The notes under the pieces are model-generated. The model did not search any database and had not been told where the DNA came from. It worked only from the letters and a program-made list of their open reading frames with translations. Both the position numbers and the translations under genes were made by a program. Positions 1 to 10,500 of a stretch of 64,000 bases of DNA are shown here, piece after piece. Location of the stretch: NCBI RefSeq assembly GCF_029784155.1, contig NC_073692.1:371570813-371634812 (forward strand). The letters run 5' to 3'. This stretch comes from Uranotaenia lowii (taxonomy: Eukaryota; Arthropoda; Insecta; Diptera; Culicidae). Position 1 is the first letter of the stretch. Every line of letters starts with the position of its first letter.

Positions 1-46
1 CAAATAGTTCCAGTGAAGGAAAACACTCTGCATACTTTCCGGCGTT

Positions 47-793
47 ATGGATCACAGCTGCTCGACTTGCAATGAAGCCATCTCGGGAATCGAGCAAATA
101 CATTGCAAAGGATTCTGCGGCAAAAGATTCCACACTCAATGTACGGGTTTGTCGAAAAGTTTGGCACGACAGATAGAAACGCTCGCAAAAAACGTCTTCT
201 GGTTTTGCGATGACTGTGCTGGACTATTCTCGAATGCTAGTTTTCGCTCAATGGCTTTCAATGCTCTACCTGAGAACAACGTGATAACACAGCTAACGAG
301 CGCAATTTCTGAATTGCGTTCCGACATTCAAAAGATTGCACCGAAACCTGTTCAAACCCCTGTGTGGACAAAATCAACACCCACGTCTGGGTTCAGGCGT
401 CCATTGAAGCGGACTCGAGTTCCTGATGCTGTTTCTGCTGAACCTTGCCAACTTGGTTCGAAACAAGCATCTGGAGGGAATATTGTTTCAATTCCGTTGT
501 GCGATGACGAGAATTCAAAATTATTTTGGATATACCTGTCTCGCATCAAACCCGATGTTTCCGAAGAAGCAGTTAAAGACATGGTTAAAGCCAACCTTGG
601 TGTGGACGATGTCAACGTAGTGAAACTAGTCCCCAGAGGAAGTGACACCACGTCGTTCCGCTTCATTTCATTCAAGGTTGGAATTTCTCCGGAGTTGAAA
701 AATAAAGCAATGGATCCACAGTCTTGGCCAAAGGGATTATTCTTCAGGGAATTTATGGACTATAGCTCTCGACAATTTCGCGGACCGCTATAA
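47..793 (+). CDS. ORF1 protein of CR1-like retrotransposon (PHD-like finger)
   Basis: 248 residues. Residues 5-57 carry a cysteine/histidine array (CSTC ... CKGFCGKRFHTQC ... FWFCDDC) that matches a PHD/RING-like zinc finger, as often found in ORF1 proteins of CR1-group elements. The middle is low-complexity and basic. The C-terminal third (FREFMDYSSRQFRG at the end) resembles the conserved tail of such ORF1 proteins. The role known for the family is nucleic-acid binding and RNP formation with the element RNA. The ATG at 47 is the first in frame after a short leader, and the stop precedes ORF2 by about 310 bases. No frameshift is seen. Confidence 0.8.
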   Translation: MDHSCSTCNEAISGIEQIHCKGFCGKRFHTQCTGLSKSLARQIETLAKNVFWFCDDCAGLFSNASFRSMAFNALPENNVITQLTSAISELRSDIQKIAPKPVQTPVWTKSTPTSGFRRPLKRTRVPDAVSAEPCQLGSKQASGGNIVSIPLCDDENSKLFWIYLSRIKPDVSEEAVKDMVKANLGVDDVNVVKLVPRGSDTTSFRFISFKVGISPELKNKAMDPQSWPKGLFFREFMDYSSRQFRGPL

Positions 794-1067
794 AAACTAC
801 CAAATTCGACAACCGTTGGGGCCTAATAGTAAACATCATTGGATACCGGGACGCATCTCTCATGCCAATTTGGAAGCTCTCTTACCTGACCACCAACGAT
901 CATTTGTTCCTGCTTTAAGTCGTCCCGTCTTTTGGTCAGGTGGTCAAGGGAGAGGCTTCCGATTGCCATGTCACGGCAAGTATTTGTCTCATTTGAGCAA
1001 ATTCACGGAGTCACAAACCCATACATTCTAGTTTCATCACATACACGGAACACTCGCCAGATTGCTC

Positions 1068-1590
1068 GCTGATTGGATTTCCGGGGTGCATTGAATTAAG
1101 CACGGTGGAGGCCCCCGAGCCCTTCGTCACAGTCGCGCAGATTCCAGCCAGCGTCATCAGTCGCCCCGGCCCTGTGTTCGAAGAAGGCAACGGGGCTCTC
1201 CAGCCTGTGTCGCCAAGCAAGTACTCTTTTTCATGTTCTCATTCGTTCAATGACTGCCCTGCGCCTACGCCTTACAGACCTCCTACGTTTGGTTATCGAT
1301 TGGATGGAAGGTTTAATGTGTGTGTGCCATTAGACGTGATTGACGAATACTCGACCGAGAATTTTGCTGAACAGTTGCTGATTGGACCCCCGGGACGCAA
1401 CGAAATTAGCACAATGGAGGCCCCCGAGCCCTTCGTCACAGTCGCGCAGATTCCAGCCAGCGACAACAGTCGTCCCGGCCCTGTGTTCGAAGAAGGCAAC
1501 GGGGCTCTCCAGCCTGTGCAATCAGGCAAGTACCCATTTATATCTTTCGCTGCGTTCAGTGACCCGTCCTCGTCTTGCAGAAGCCCTCCT
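1068..1590 (+). repeat. Imperfect direct duplication, period about 310 bp, in ORF1-ORF2 linker
   Basis: The block at 1068-1280 recurs at 1378-1590. The core (1108-1217 and 1418-1527) is almost identical, including TGGAGGCCCCCGAGCCC and CCGGCCCTGTGTTCGAAGAA. The flanks are diverged but alignable. Both copies are in the same frame, so the encoded peptide starting EAPEPFVTVAQIPAS appears twice. It may be a duplicated leader or promoter/translation-restart module of the element. Confidence 0.8.
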
Positions 1591-4515
1591 GTCTTTCATC
1601 AGAAAACGTCGCAACACATTATTGAGCCATCCATGAACATTCTGCGCCTGTATTACCAGAACGTGCGTGGTTTGAAATCTAAAATTTCTGAATGCTTTAT
1701 TGCCGCATCTGAACTATGCTACGAAATCTACACATTCACCGAAACCTGGCTTGATTCTTCAATACCTTCTAGTCAACTATTCGGTTCTGAGTTTAATGTT
1801 TTTCGCTGCGACAGAAATAGTGCCAATAGTCGTCGTAGTCGAGGTGGCGGGGTCCTCATAGCGGTTTCAAGCAAGCTTAGTTCATCAATCGTTACATTTA
1901 ACGACGATAGCATAGAAAACTTGTGGGTGAAGGTGTCCAATGGAAGTAACTCATTCTTGATTGGATCAGCATATATACCACCGGAAAAAAGTCAGGATAG
2001 CTCAATTATCGATTTACATGTTGATGCGTTATCAGAAGCTAGACTACAACACCCTTCAAGTAGTATTATTTTTCTTGGTGACTTCAATCAGCCGCAATTG
2101 TTGTGGATTCCTGGACCAAGTAACAGCATGGTGTTGGATTCTTCCTCATTATTGAACACTGCTAGTGCTCAACTCTTGGACGGAACAACATTGAATGGAA
2201 TGAATCAACGAAACGGGATACGTAACTTCCAAAATCGAACGTTGGATTTGGTTTTTTCGGATGAATCTATTTTGATCAGCTCCATAATCGAGGCCAGCGA
2301 TGTCGTCGTCCCAATAGACATGTATCATCCTCCTTTACAATTTGAAATTTCGTTCCCGAATCCCATTGAGTTTGTAGAGGTTTTCGATACATCTGCTCGT
2401 GACTTTAGTCGTGCGGATTTCGATACAATCAACCGTGTTCTCTCTGAATATGATTGGTCTAATTTCCATAGCTGTACTGATGTTGATATGGCTGTTAGTA
2501 CTTTTTGCGCAATTTTGGATGATGTTTTTGACCAATTCGTACCCCTGGTGCGGCCTCCTCTTCGACCTCCTTGGACTAATGCTCACCTGAAGCGTTTGAA
2601 ACAGACACGTTCGAAATTGCTGCGGAAGTTTTGTAATTCCAGGTGCCCATTTACAAAAATCAAACTAAATGATGCTACAAAACGATGTAGGATATACAAT
2701 CGACTTTGCTATCGCCTTTATGTAAATCGCACTCAGAGTAAACTTCGGCGTAATCCAAAACAGTTCTGGAAATTTATGAACTCCAAACGGAAAGAATCCG
2801 GTCTTCCTGCGATACTCCAATTAAATAGTAGATTTGCTACGTCACCTGCTGAAAAATGCAACCTTTTTGCAACGCACTTCTCCAGTATCTTTTCAGTCGA
2901 ATCGCCTACTGCCGATCAGCTAAACGCCACCGTCACGCGATTACCCATTGATGTTCTGGATCTGGACGTTTTTGCTATTAGTGAGGAAATGGTCTCAGAG
3001 GCTATCATTAATTTGAAGTATTCCACTTCATTCGGACAAGATGGAATACCAGCGTGCGTATTGAAAAAATGTCGCAATTCACTGATAAAACCTCTTACCC
3101 ACATCTTTAATCAGTCCCTAGTACAACAGAAATTCCCTTCCATCTGGAAAAAATCGCATATGAGTCCAGTCCACAAAAAAGGCGACAAACAAGATGTTCT
3201 TAATTACAGAGGTGTCACATCGCTAGCTGCATGCTCAAAGGTATTGGAGAGGATCGTCAACGATGTTATGTTCTCAGCTTGTCGGAACTGGATCTCTGAG
3301 AATCAGCATGGATTTTTCCCTAAACGATCGGTAACTTCAAATCTAACAGTTTTCACATCCTTCTGTATATCTAAAATGGATGGCGGCAAACAAATCGATG
3401 CTATTTACACAGATATATCAGCTGCATTCGATTCAGTGAATCATGAAATCCTCCTGAAAAAATTGCAACGCTTAGGATTTTCCGAAAGACTGTGTGCGTG
3501 GATAAAAAGCTACCTAACGAATCGCCGATTAGCTGTTAAAATTGGTTCTGCTGAATCTTTTGATTTCATTCCAAACTCTGGCGTACCACAAGGCAGCAAT
3601 CTGGGTCCATTATTGTTTACGCTGTTCTGTAATGATATAAATTTGCTACTCATGGGATGTGGCGTTCTCCAGTATGCAGATGATCTAAAAATATATTTAG
3701 TTATAAACAGTCTAGCTGATTGTTACGCGTTACAACGCTTCCTGGACATAGTAGTGAGCTGGTGTGCCTGTAATTTATTGGTTTTGAGCGTTTCGAAGTG
3801 CTGTATTATAACATTTGGGCGCAGGAAACATCCGTTCTTGTATAATTATAATATACTGGGTGAGCAGTTGCATCGTGTGGAGGAAATAAAGGATCTTGAC
3901 GTCTTATTGGACAGTCGTATGACTTTTAAACGTCATTACTCTGTGGTACTTGAAAAGGCAAACCGCATGCTGGGATTCATCATACGTTTGAGTAAAGAAT
4001 TCACCGATCCTATCTGCTTGCGAGCTCTGTATTGCTGCCTGGTTCGATCAATACTGGAATCGGCGAACCTGGTATGGTGGCCTTTCGAAGCTGCTTGGAT
4101 TACGCGTTTTGAGGCAATTCAACGACGATTTGTGCGTTATGCTCTTCGTGAGCTACCCTGGGAGAATCCTTTAAACCTGCCACCTTATGCTCATCGTTGT
4201 GCCCTGCTTGGTCTCCAGACGCTATCGAATCGTCATTCCATCGGCCAATCTCTATTCGTGGCAAAGATTTTACGGAACGAAATCGATTGCGCATGGCTGC
4301 TTTTCCGATGTAACATCTATGCACCAGAACGAACTCTTCGCAATCGAAATTGGCTCTCTCTGGAATCAAGAAGTACACGCTATGGCAGCAACGACCCTCT
4401 ACGTTCCGCAATAACATGCTTTTTACGTCATTTTACACACTTTGACTTTAATGTATCCATTTCAATTTTTAGACGTCGGATTGAATCTGATTTAAGCGTA
4501 CAATTACGAAACTAA
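1105..4515 (+). CDS. ORF2 endonuclease-reverse transcriptase of CR1-like element
   Basis: Open for 1136 codons. The frame opens upstream of any ATG: codon 1105 is GTG, and the ATGs at 1414 or 1633 are the likelier starts. The apurinic-type endonuclease begins near residue 177 (LYYQNVRGLKSK), with TETWLD and GDFN catalytic motifs and a late D-x-x-H (IDMYHPP). The RT domain has motif A (IYTDISAAFDSVNH), motif B (SGVPQGSNLGPLLF) and the active site YADD at residues 857-860. There is no RNase H. The first 170 residues contain a duplicated segment (see repeat). The enzyme would nick target DNA and prime reverse transcription there. The absence of stops over 3.4 kb argues for recent insertion. Confidence 0.85.
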   Translation: MEAPEPFVTVAQIPASVISRPGPVFEEGNGALQPVSPSKYSFSCSHSFNDCPAPTPYRPPTFGYRLDGRFNVCVPLDVIDEYSTENFAEQLLIGPPGRNEISTMEAPEPFVTVAQIPASDNSRPGPVFEEGNGALQPVQSGKYPFISFAAFSDPSSSCRSPPVFHQKTSQHIIEPSMNILRLYYQNVRGLKSKISECFIAASELCYEIYTFTETWLDSSIPSSQLFGSEFNVFRCDRNSANSRRSRGGGVLIAVSSKLSSSIVTFNDDSIENLWVKVSNGSNSFLIGSAYIPPEKSQDSSIIDLHVDALSEARLQHPSSSIIFLGDFNQPQLLWIPGPSNSMVLDSSSLLNTASAQLLDGTTLNGMNQRNGIRNFQNRTLDLVFSDESILISSIIEASDVVVPIDMYHPPLQFEISFPNPIEFVEVFDTSARDFSRADFDTINRVLSEYDWSNFHSCTDVDMAVSTFCAILDDVFDQFVPLVRPPLRPPWTNAHLKRLKQTRSKLLRKFCNSRCPFTKIKLNDATKRCRIYNRLCYRLYVNRTQSKLRRNPKQFWKFMNSKRKESGLPAILQLNSRFATSPAEKCNLFATHFSSIFSVESPTADQLNATVTRLPIDVLDLDVFAISEEMVSEAIINLKYSTSFGQDGIPACVLKKCRNSLIKPLTHIFNQSLVQQKFPSIWKKSHMSPVHKKGDKQDVLNYRGVTSLAACSKVLERIVNDVMFSACRNWISENQHGFFPKRSVTSNLTVFTSFCISKMDGGKQIDAIYTDISAAFDSVNHEILLKKLQRLGFSERLCAWIKSYLTNRRLAVKIGSAESFDFIPNSGVPQGSNLGPLLFTLFCNDINLLLMGCGVLQYADDLKIYLVINSLADCYALQRFLDIVVSWCACNLLVLSVSKCCIITFGRRKHPFLYNYNILGEQLHRVEEIKDLDVLLDSRMTFKRHYSVVLEKANRMLGFIIRLSKEFTDPICLRALYCCLVRSILESANLVWWPFEAAWITRFEAIQRRFVRYALRELPWENPLNLPPYAHRCALLGLQTLSNRHSIGQSLFVAKILRNEIDCAWLLFRCNIYAPERTLRNRNWLSLESRSTRYGSNDPLRSAITCFLRHFTHFDFNVSISIFRRRIESDLSVQLRN

Positions 4516-4623
4516 GAATGCCTATAATGTTATGTACAAATAGTATTAAGTAGATCATTAAGACACCTATGTCAGATGATATTATTTTCAATAAACAATA
4601 AACAATAAACAATGGTTGTCTCA

Positions 4624-5100
4624 GCAGGGGTTCCGCATGAGTCGATACTCGTCCCAGTACTTTGGAAAATCGTCTTCCGCGACTTTCTGAGGTTGAATCT
4701 GACCATTCACAGAGAAAGTACAGCCATTGTTCACGGTAAAATTCGAGAGTGGGGAAATCTGGATGCGGTCTTTACAATTTAACGTCCGCACAAACATTTA
4801 CGATTGCAGTTGGCCCGTGCGTTATCGAGACCAAGTGTGCTATTGCTATCAAGTACCTGGGTGTGATGATTGATGACCGGCTGAGCTTTACAAGCCATGT
4901 CGAGTATGCGTGAGGGCACGGCGGACCTAATGCATATGATGTCAAACACCTCGGGGCGATTTGTATCAGCAGAAGACCTCAGCCATTCGGCATTGCTTCC
5001 GATGTCCCTCAAGGTAGCCACTTAAGTCCACTTTTTGTCATTCCCTTCGTTAATGAAGTTCTTCAAATGATTTCTTTCGAATAATTTTGGCAAACGATAC
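4624..5100 (+). pseudogene. Scrambled reverse-transcriptase relics of a CR1/Jockey-like element
   Basis: Three short stretches translate to recognisable RT pieces but are out of frame and out of order. One is near 4843-4910 (KYLGVMIDDRLSFTSHVEYA, the thumb-proximal motif). One is near 4995-5070 (VPQGSHLSPLF, RT motif B). One is a weaker GVPHESILVPVLW-like stretch near 4628. There are multiple stops. This is an old, rearranged copy downstream of the young element. Bases 5101-5548 hold the Ube3c 3' UTR region and nothing else I recognise. Confidence 0.5.
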
Positions 5101-5548
5101 TGTATACGTGTTATTTATTCTCACCATTTGCTCTACACACATATTTCACGTTGTCATCCAGAAAGCAATGATCAAAATTAGTCTCGCAGGGTTCAAATAT
5201 GTATACACATCTGGCTACTGAGAAATAGATCAATAGTGCATAACACTTTTCATACTTACGCACAATTGCTTAACCATTGCAGTTACTGATAAGTATGCGA
5301 AATCACTTCTGCCGGGAAATGTCCAGACGGAAAGGACAGAGAACTCGAAAAAACTACTAGTCATATACATATAAAATCGATATATTCTACTTACAAGTTT
5401 GTGGAAAGGAAGCAGACACGACGTAGTGATAAACCGAATCTTTTGCACAAGTCTCTCTCTCGTGGCCAGCCAGCACAACACCAGAGTTTGTAGGGATGTA
5501 GGTAGGTAGTAACACAGATTGAAAGTAGTGGGATGATGCCACTGGCTT

Positions 5549-7578
5549 TTAGCTCAGCTCGAATCCAGCTCCGCTTTGGATTGCGTAGAGTAGCTTTTCC
5601 CGCAGCAAACCTTCCTCCTGGAAGGCCGGCAATTTCAGCAGATTCATACAGGTGCTTGCCGACGGAAGGCGATCCGTATCGCCCGCATTTTGGATGCAAA
5701 ACGGAGGATCCAGGTCTTTGAAGCCTAGAAGCGGGGGTCTGGAACAGCTGGTCACAAACTTGAGCAACTGGCGCCGCTGAATGTCGTCGAACTCCTCGAC
5801 CACCTTCCAGAACAGCTGAATGGTTTCGTGTTCCAGGGTAAAATCACCGCCGTAGCGAGTGTTGATGCGGAGATCATTCACGTCGACCGGAATTTCGGCT
5901 CCGGACGTTAGCACTTGAAGCTCCTTGTTGCTGAACATGTACAGCCACTCGATGGGTAGGACGTTTGCCAAGCCCTGTCGGAAGGCTAAACATTGCCACC
6001 GAATTTGTTTGTTCAGCTTGAAATCGGCCATCAGTTGGATGTACTCGAGGCGGTTAGAAGAGTTGACCGTGATGTTGGCACCATTTGGCTTCAGTTCCTC
6101 TATCTGTTGAGGGAAGAAATTGGTTTACATTTTATTGTGAGTTTCTTTTGGAAGAAATTGAGAACGACTTACCCTTGTTTCGCCCAACTCATCACATACT
6201 ATCGTGAAATCTAATCCTAATTCGGAAACGTCACCTTCGTAAGCCTTCAAAGACATCAGATTCCTGTCGAATAAAATATCCCACATCAATTGTCCGCCCG
6301 TCAGATGATCAATTAAGGTCAACTTACCTATGCAGCACCGGATCCAACGATGCCAGCTGATGAATATCTACGTCGGAATGCTTTCCGGCCAATTTTGAGA
6401 GGAAAAACTCCGCCAGCGGTAGTTCTACCAGTAGATTTTCGTACAGTGCCTTCCCGAGAATGCGGCCAATGAAATAATAGTGCCGCTGATAGTCCTCTAC
6501 GATTTTACTTACACTCGGGTTCGGATAGAGCATGTTGTCTTTTGTGATCCTGAAAACCGAAATTTCGTTATTTCTAAAACTGATCGAAACAAAGATTCCA
6601 ACTTACATAAAAAATCCTCGATGGGGATCAAAAGCAGTCTTGATAAGCTCGGATAAAAATTCTCTGAATACACCACCGCCATCGATGCCAGCTTCTCTCA
6701 TTCCTACTGAATTCACCATTTCGATGCGTAACTTCGGCCTCAAATCGGGTTCTGTAAGAAAAACATTGCATCACTCAATACTTCTCACCTATTTGAAACA
6801 GCCTTACCATTGATCGGACTAAGCTTGTCGAAGGCATCCTCGTACAGATGCGATCTCCGGACGGTCAGCTGAATCGAGGGTCCCTGCAGGAATCCCTGCA
6901 GATCCCCCTGGGTTCGTAGCTTGTCGGCCGCAACTAATCCCTGAAAAACGCCAACTCTAGTGTTGAATGCCACCACAAAGGGGATCTCCCGCAAGATGGT
7001 GATCGATCGGATCTGTTTGGTCGACAGCGGTGGACCATCCTCGGCATCCTCCCGAGTGAAGTCTCGAATCGGCTGGAACGGTCTCGGGCCCCGTCTTCCT
7101 CGCGAAAGGTGTAAATCAGTTGGTTTGTCCAGCGGAAGGTTTAGATTTTGAGCAGTCCAATGACCTTCGGGACAAAAGCCTCGTCGCAGATCTCGGGTGT
7201 GGATCTGCCGCAACAACGACACGCAAACCTTCATCAGATGGGGCCACACGTTCTTGGACTGCTCGTTCTGACGGTCACATTTCAGCCGATAGTGCGATGT
7301 TGATTCGTTGTTCAACGACGTCAGCATCGTCCGGTAGCTATCCTTCAGAGAGGATCGTGTTTCCGGGAATGCCAACTCTACCAGGCCGAGCGATATCTCC
7401 TTCAGAGTAGTGCTCAGTGGTATGATTTCCGCTATCGTGAACGGCATGATCTTGCTAACCGTGCCTGGGAGGACGTTTTCCTGACAAAACTCCCCGTCGT
7501 GCAGCGTAGCTATCAGGCGCCCGAAGAGGGCACAAAAGGAAGCCAGTATGGGAACGATCCGGTCCGAGTCGTACTTGG
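5549..7578 (-). CDS. Ube3c: Ube3c exons 5-9 (HECT domain)
   Basis: Exon 5 (7578-6808) follows a clean acceptor (TATAATTTCAG) in the phase needed by exon 4. It carries the start of the HECT N-lobe. Exons 6-9 follow with short introns of 56-69 bp. Exon 7 encodes the HYYFIGRILGKALYE and ELPLAEFFLSKL signatures. Exon 9 encodes the C-lobe with the catalytic cysteine and the terminal stop at 5549. All residues needed for a functional HECT domain appear present. Confidence 0.94.
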
Positions 7579-10500
7579 CTGAAATTATAGAAGAACAGAG
7601 ACTCATTGATATCTAAAGTCTGTTTCACATAGAATCTGGTCGCATCTTTTCATTTACTGCAGCGCCCTTAGTTATCACATCGCGAATCTATTGACAGTGT
7701 TTTGATCCGGATGGTTTGTTTACTTAGTGTTGAAAATTTCATCAAGATTGAAGCAGTCAGTCAAAAGTTATCGACGATGGAACGCGAAAGGCGAGAGAAA
7801 ATTATGCACACTCACGTAATAAACCGACGTGGTCAGGGGTAAAGATCGCGAAATTCCTGAAATATCCAAAATCGACTGTAAATTCGGTGCTGCAACGTTA
7901 CCGGGAGATCTTTACGGTGGATCGAGCAAAACAAACCAGGCGTAAAAGTGGAACATATGACCGGAAGCTGCGAGCAAAGGTAATTCGATCAGTTCACAAT
8001 AATCCTGAATCTCCTTGCGTGATTCGGCGGAAAAGTTCTAGACGAATCACAGTACAGCTCGACGAATTTGTTTGCGAGAAGGCTTGCGGTCGTATCATGC
8101 AAACAAACACCCCAACAGGATGCTGAAACAAAACCTGGTTGCCAACACCAGGGCAAGGAAGTTTTACGAGAAAGTGTTGACCAAGTACAACGGATGCATT
8201 TTGATGGACGACGAAACTTACGTCAAAATGGATTTTGCACAAATACCCGGTAACAAATTTGACCTTGCGAAGCGTAAAGGGAATGTTGCGGGTAGATTCA
8301 AGTTTGTTTTCGCAGATAAATTTGCTCGTAAGTTGATGATTTGGCAAGGGATCTGTAGTTGTGGGAAGAAGACTAAGATTTTCATCACTGGGGACACAAT
8401 AAATGGAATTTTTTTTTTTTTTAAATATCTTTATTTGAAACGGCTCATACCTTTAGGCATTAAGGAGCCAAAGTCTTTTTTGTCTTTACAATGTTCTGCT
8501 TAACTTAACACTTTGATTTTGTAATTTTAATGAAAAAGGAGGATAGAAAGGGAAACATGAAATTGAGAAGAATTATAGACGAAGATCAATAGCTTTAAGG
8601 AAAAGGTAAATTTCGAACATGTAGTCCAAATCTAACACAGCTAGTACATCTCTCACTGGAACGTTGGGTGGTTTACCTCGGGCCCGAAGGGAGTCTACTA
8701 AATTCGTTCTGGCGACAAGATGGACCTCACACGACCAAACAATATGCTCGATGTCGTGGAAACCTTGGCCACAACCACATAAGTTGCTGCCAGCAAGATC
8801 AAAACGATAGAGTACCGCGTCTAAGGAATAATGATTGGACATGAGACGGGAAAATATACGAATAAAATCCCGACTCAGGTCCAACCTATTAAACCAGGTT
8901 TTAAGGCTAACCTTTGGGATAATCGAGTGGAGCCACCGACCCAACTCATCCTCGTCCCATCTGCGCTGCCAGTTGGTAATGGAGTTTCTTCGAACGAAAA
9001 AGTAAAATTCGTTGAAGACGATTTCACGCTGGTACGTGTCGCCTTCCATCGCCCCCACCTTTGCCAGAGAGTCTGCCTTCTCATTACCCACTATTGAGCA
9101 ATGGGAGGGAACCCAAACAAAGGTGATTGAAAAGCGACGTCTTGTTAAAGCACTCAAAATATTCCGTATCTTCTCGAGGAAGTACGGCGAGTGCTTTCCC
9201 GGTCTTATTGAGCGCATTGCTTCAATAGAGCTGAGACTATCCGTTACGATATAGTAAAGTCCAGCAGGTCGTGACGCAACGCTGTCCAAAGTCCAGTGAA
9301 TAGCTGCTAACTCCGCTATATATACAGAGCATGGTGATTGGAGATTATAGGAGGCGCTATTTATTTCGTTGAACACTCCAAATCCCGTTGATTCTTCTAT
9401 TAGAGACCCGTCGGTAAAGTACATTTTTTCAGCATCGACGTGTCTAAATTTAGCTTCGAAAATTCTTGGTACCAAAAGTGAGCGATGTTGGTCCGGGATT
9501 CCTCGAATTTCCTGCTGCATAGACAAATCAAACTGGACAGAAGAATGGTCGTAGTCTGGGTTACAAACACGAGTTGGAGAGTACGTAGAAGGATTCACCT
9601 GCATCGACATGAAGACATGGTATATAGACATAAACCTGGTTTGAAGATTTTGCTCAAGTAACCTTTCAAAATTCACAATCACCAATGGGTTCATGACCTC
9701 ACACCTGATGAGGAACCGGAGAGATAGTAGACTGAATCGGTCCCTCAGTGGGAGTATTCCTGCCAAAACTTCAAGACTCATATTATGCGTTGAAGGCATA
9801 CAGCCCAAAGCGATGCGGAGGCAACGATATTGAATACGTTCGAGTTTAATGAGGTGTGTTTTGGCAGCCGATTGGAAACAGAAACTTCCATACTCCATCA
9901 CTGAGAGAATAGTTGTTCGGTATAATTTTATAAGATCTTCTGGATGGGCTCCCCACCAGGTGCCAGTGATTGATCGGAGAAAATTGATTCTTTGTTGGCA
10001 TTTTCCTTTCAGATACTCAATGTGGGCTCTCCAGGTACACTTGGAATCAAACCAAACCCCAAGATACTTAAAGCACCTCGATTGAGTGATCGGTCTGCCT
10101 AGGAGTTGAAGCTTAGGTTGAGCAGGTCTATGTTTCTTAGAAAAAACAACCATCTCCGTTTTCTGGGGGGAAAACTCAATCCCAAGCCCCAAAGCCCAGG
10201 AAGACAATCTGTCTAAAGTATCTTGTAAAGGTCTGTGCAGATGAGACTCAGTAGATCCTGTGACAGACACCACGCCGTCATCTGCAAGTTGTCTTAGAGT
10301 GCAGCCTTCAGAGAGACAACTGTCGATGTCACTTACGTAAAAATTGTACAAAAGTGGACTCAAACATGAACCCTGAGGGAGGCCCATGTAAGAGGTTCTT
10401 CTAACTGCAATATCTCCGTGAGCAAAGTTCAGATGTTTCTCACAAAGCAAGCTGTATAAGATGTTGTTCAATAGTGGAGGCAGACCCCGGGAGTGCAACT

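Larger units (their letters stand above)
1..4615 (+). mobile_element. CR1-like non-LTR retrotransposon, two open ORFs
   Basis: ORF1 (PHD-type finger) and ORF2 (endonuclease plus reverse transcriptase) lie in the order typical of CR1/Jockey-group LINEs. There is no RNase H domain. Both ORFs are uninterrupted, so the copy is young or still competent. The 3' end at about 4585-4613 is a short tandem array of AATAAAC units rather than a pure poly-A, which fits CR1-type 3' ends. The 5' end may lie before base 1, so I cannot define a target duplication. Clade assignment is from motif style only. Confidence 0.85.
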
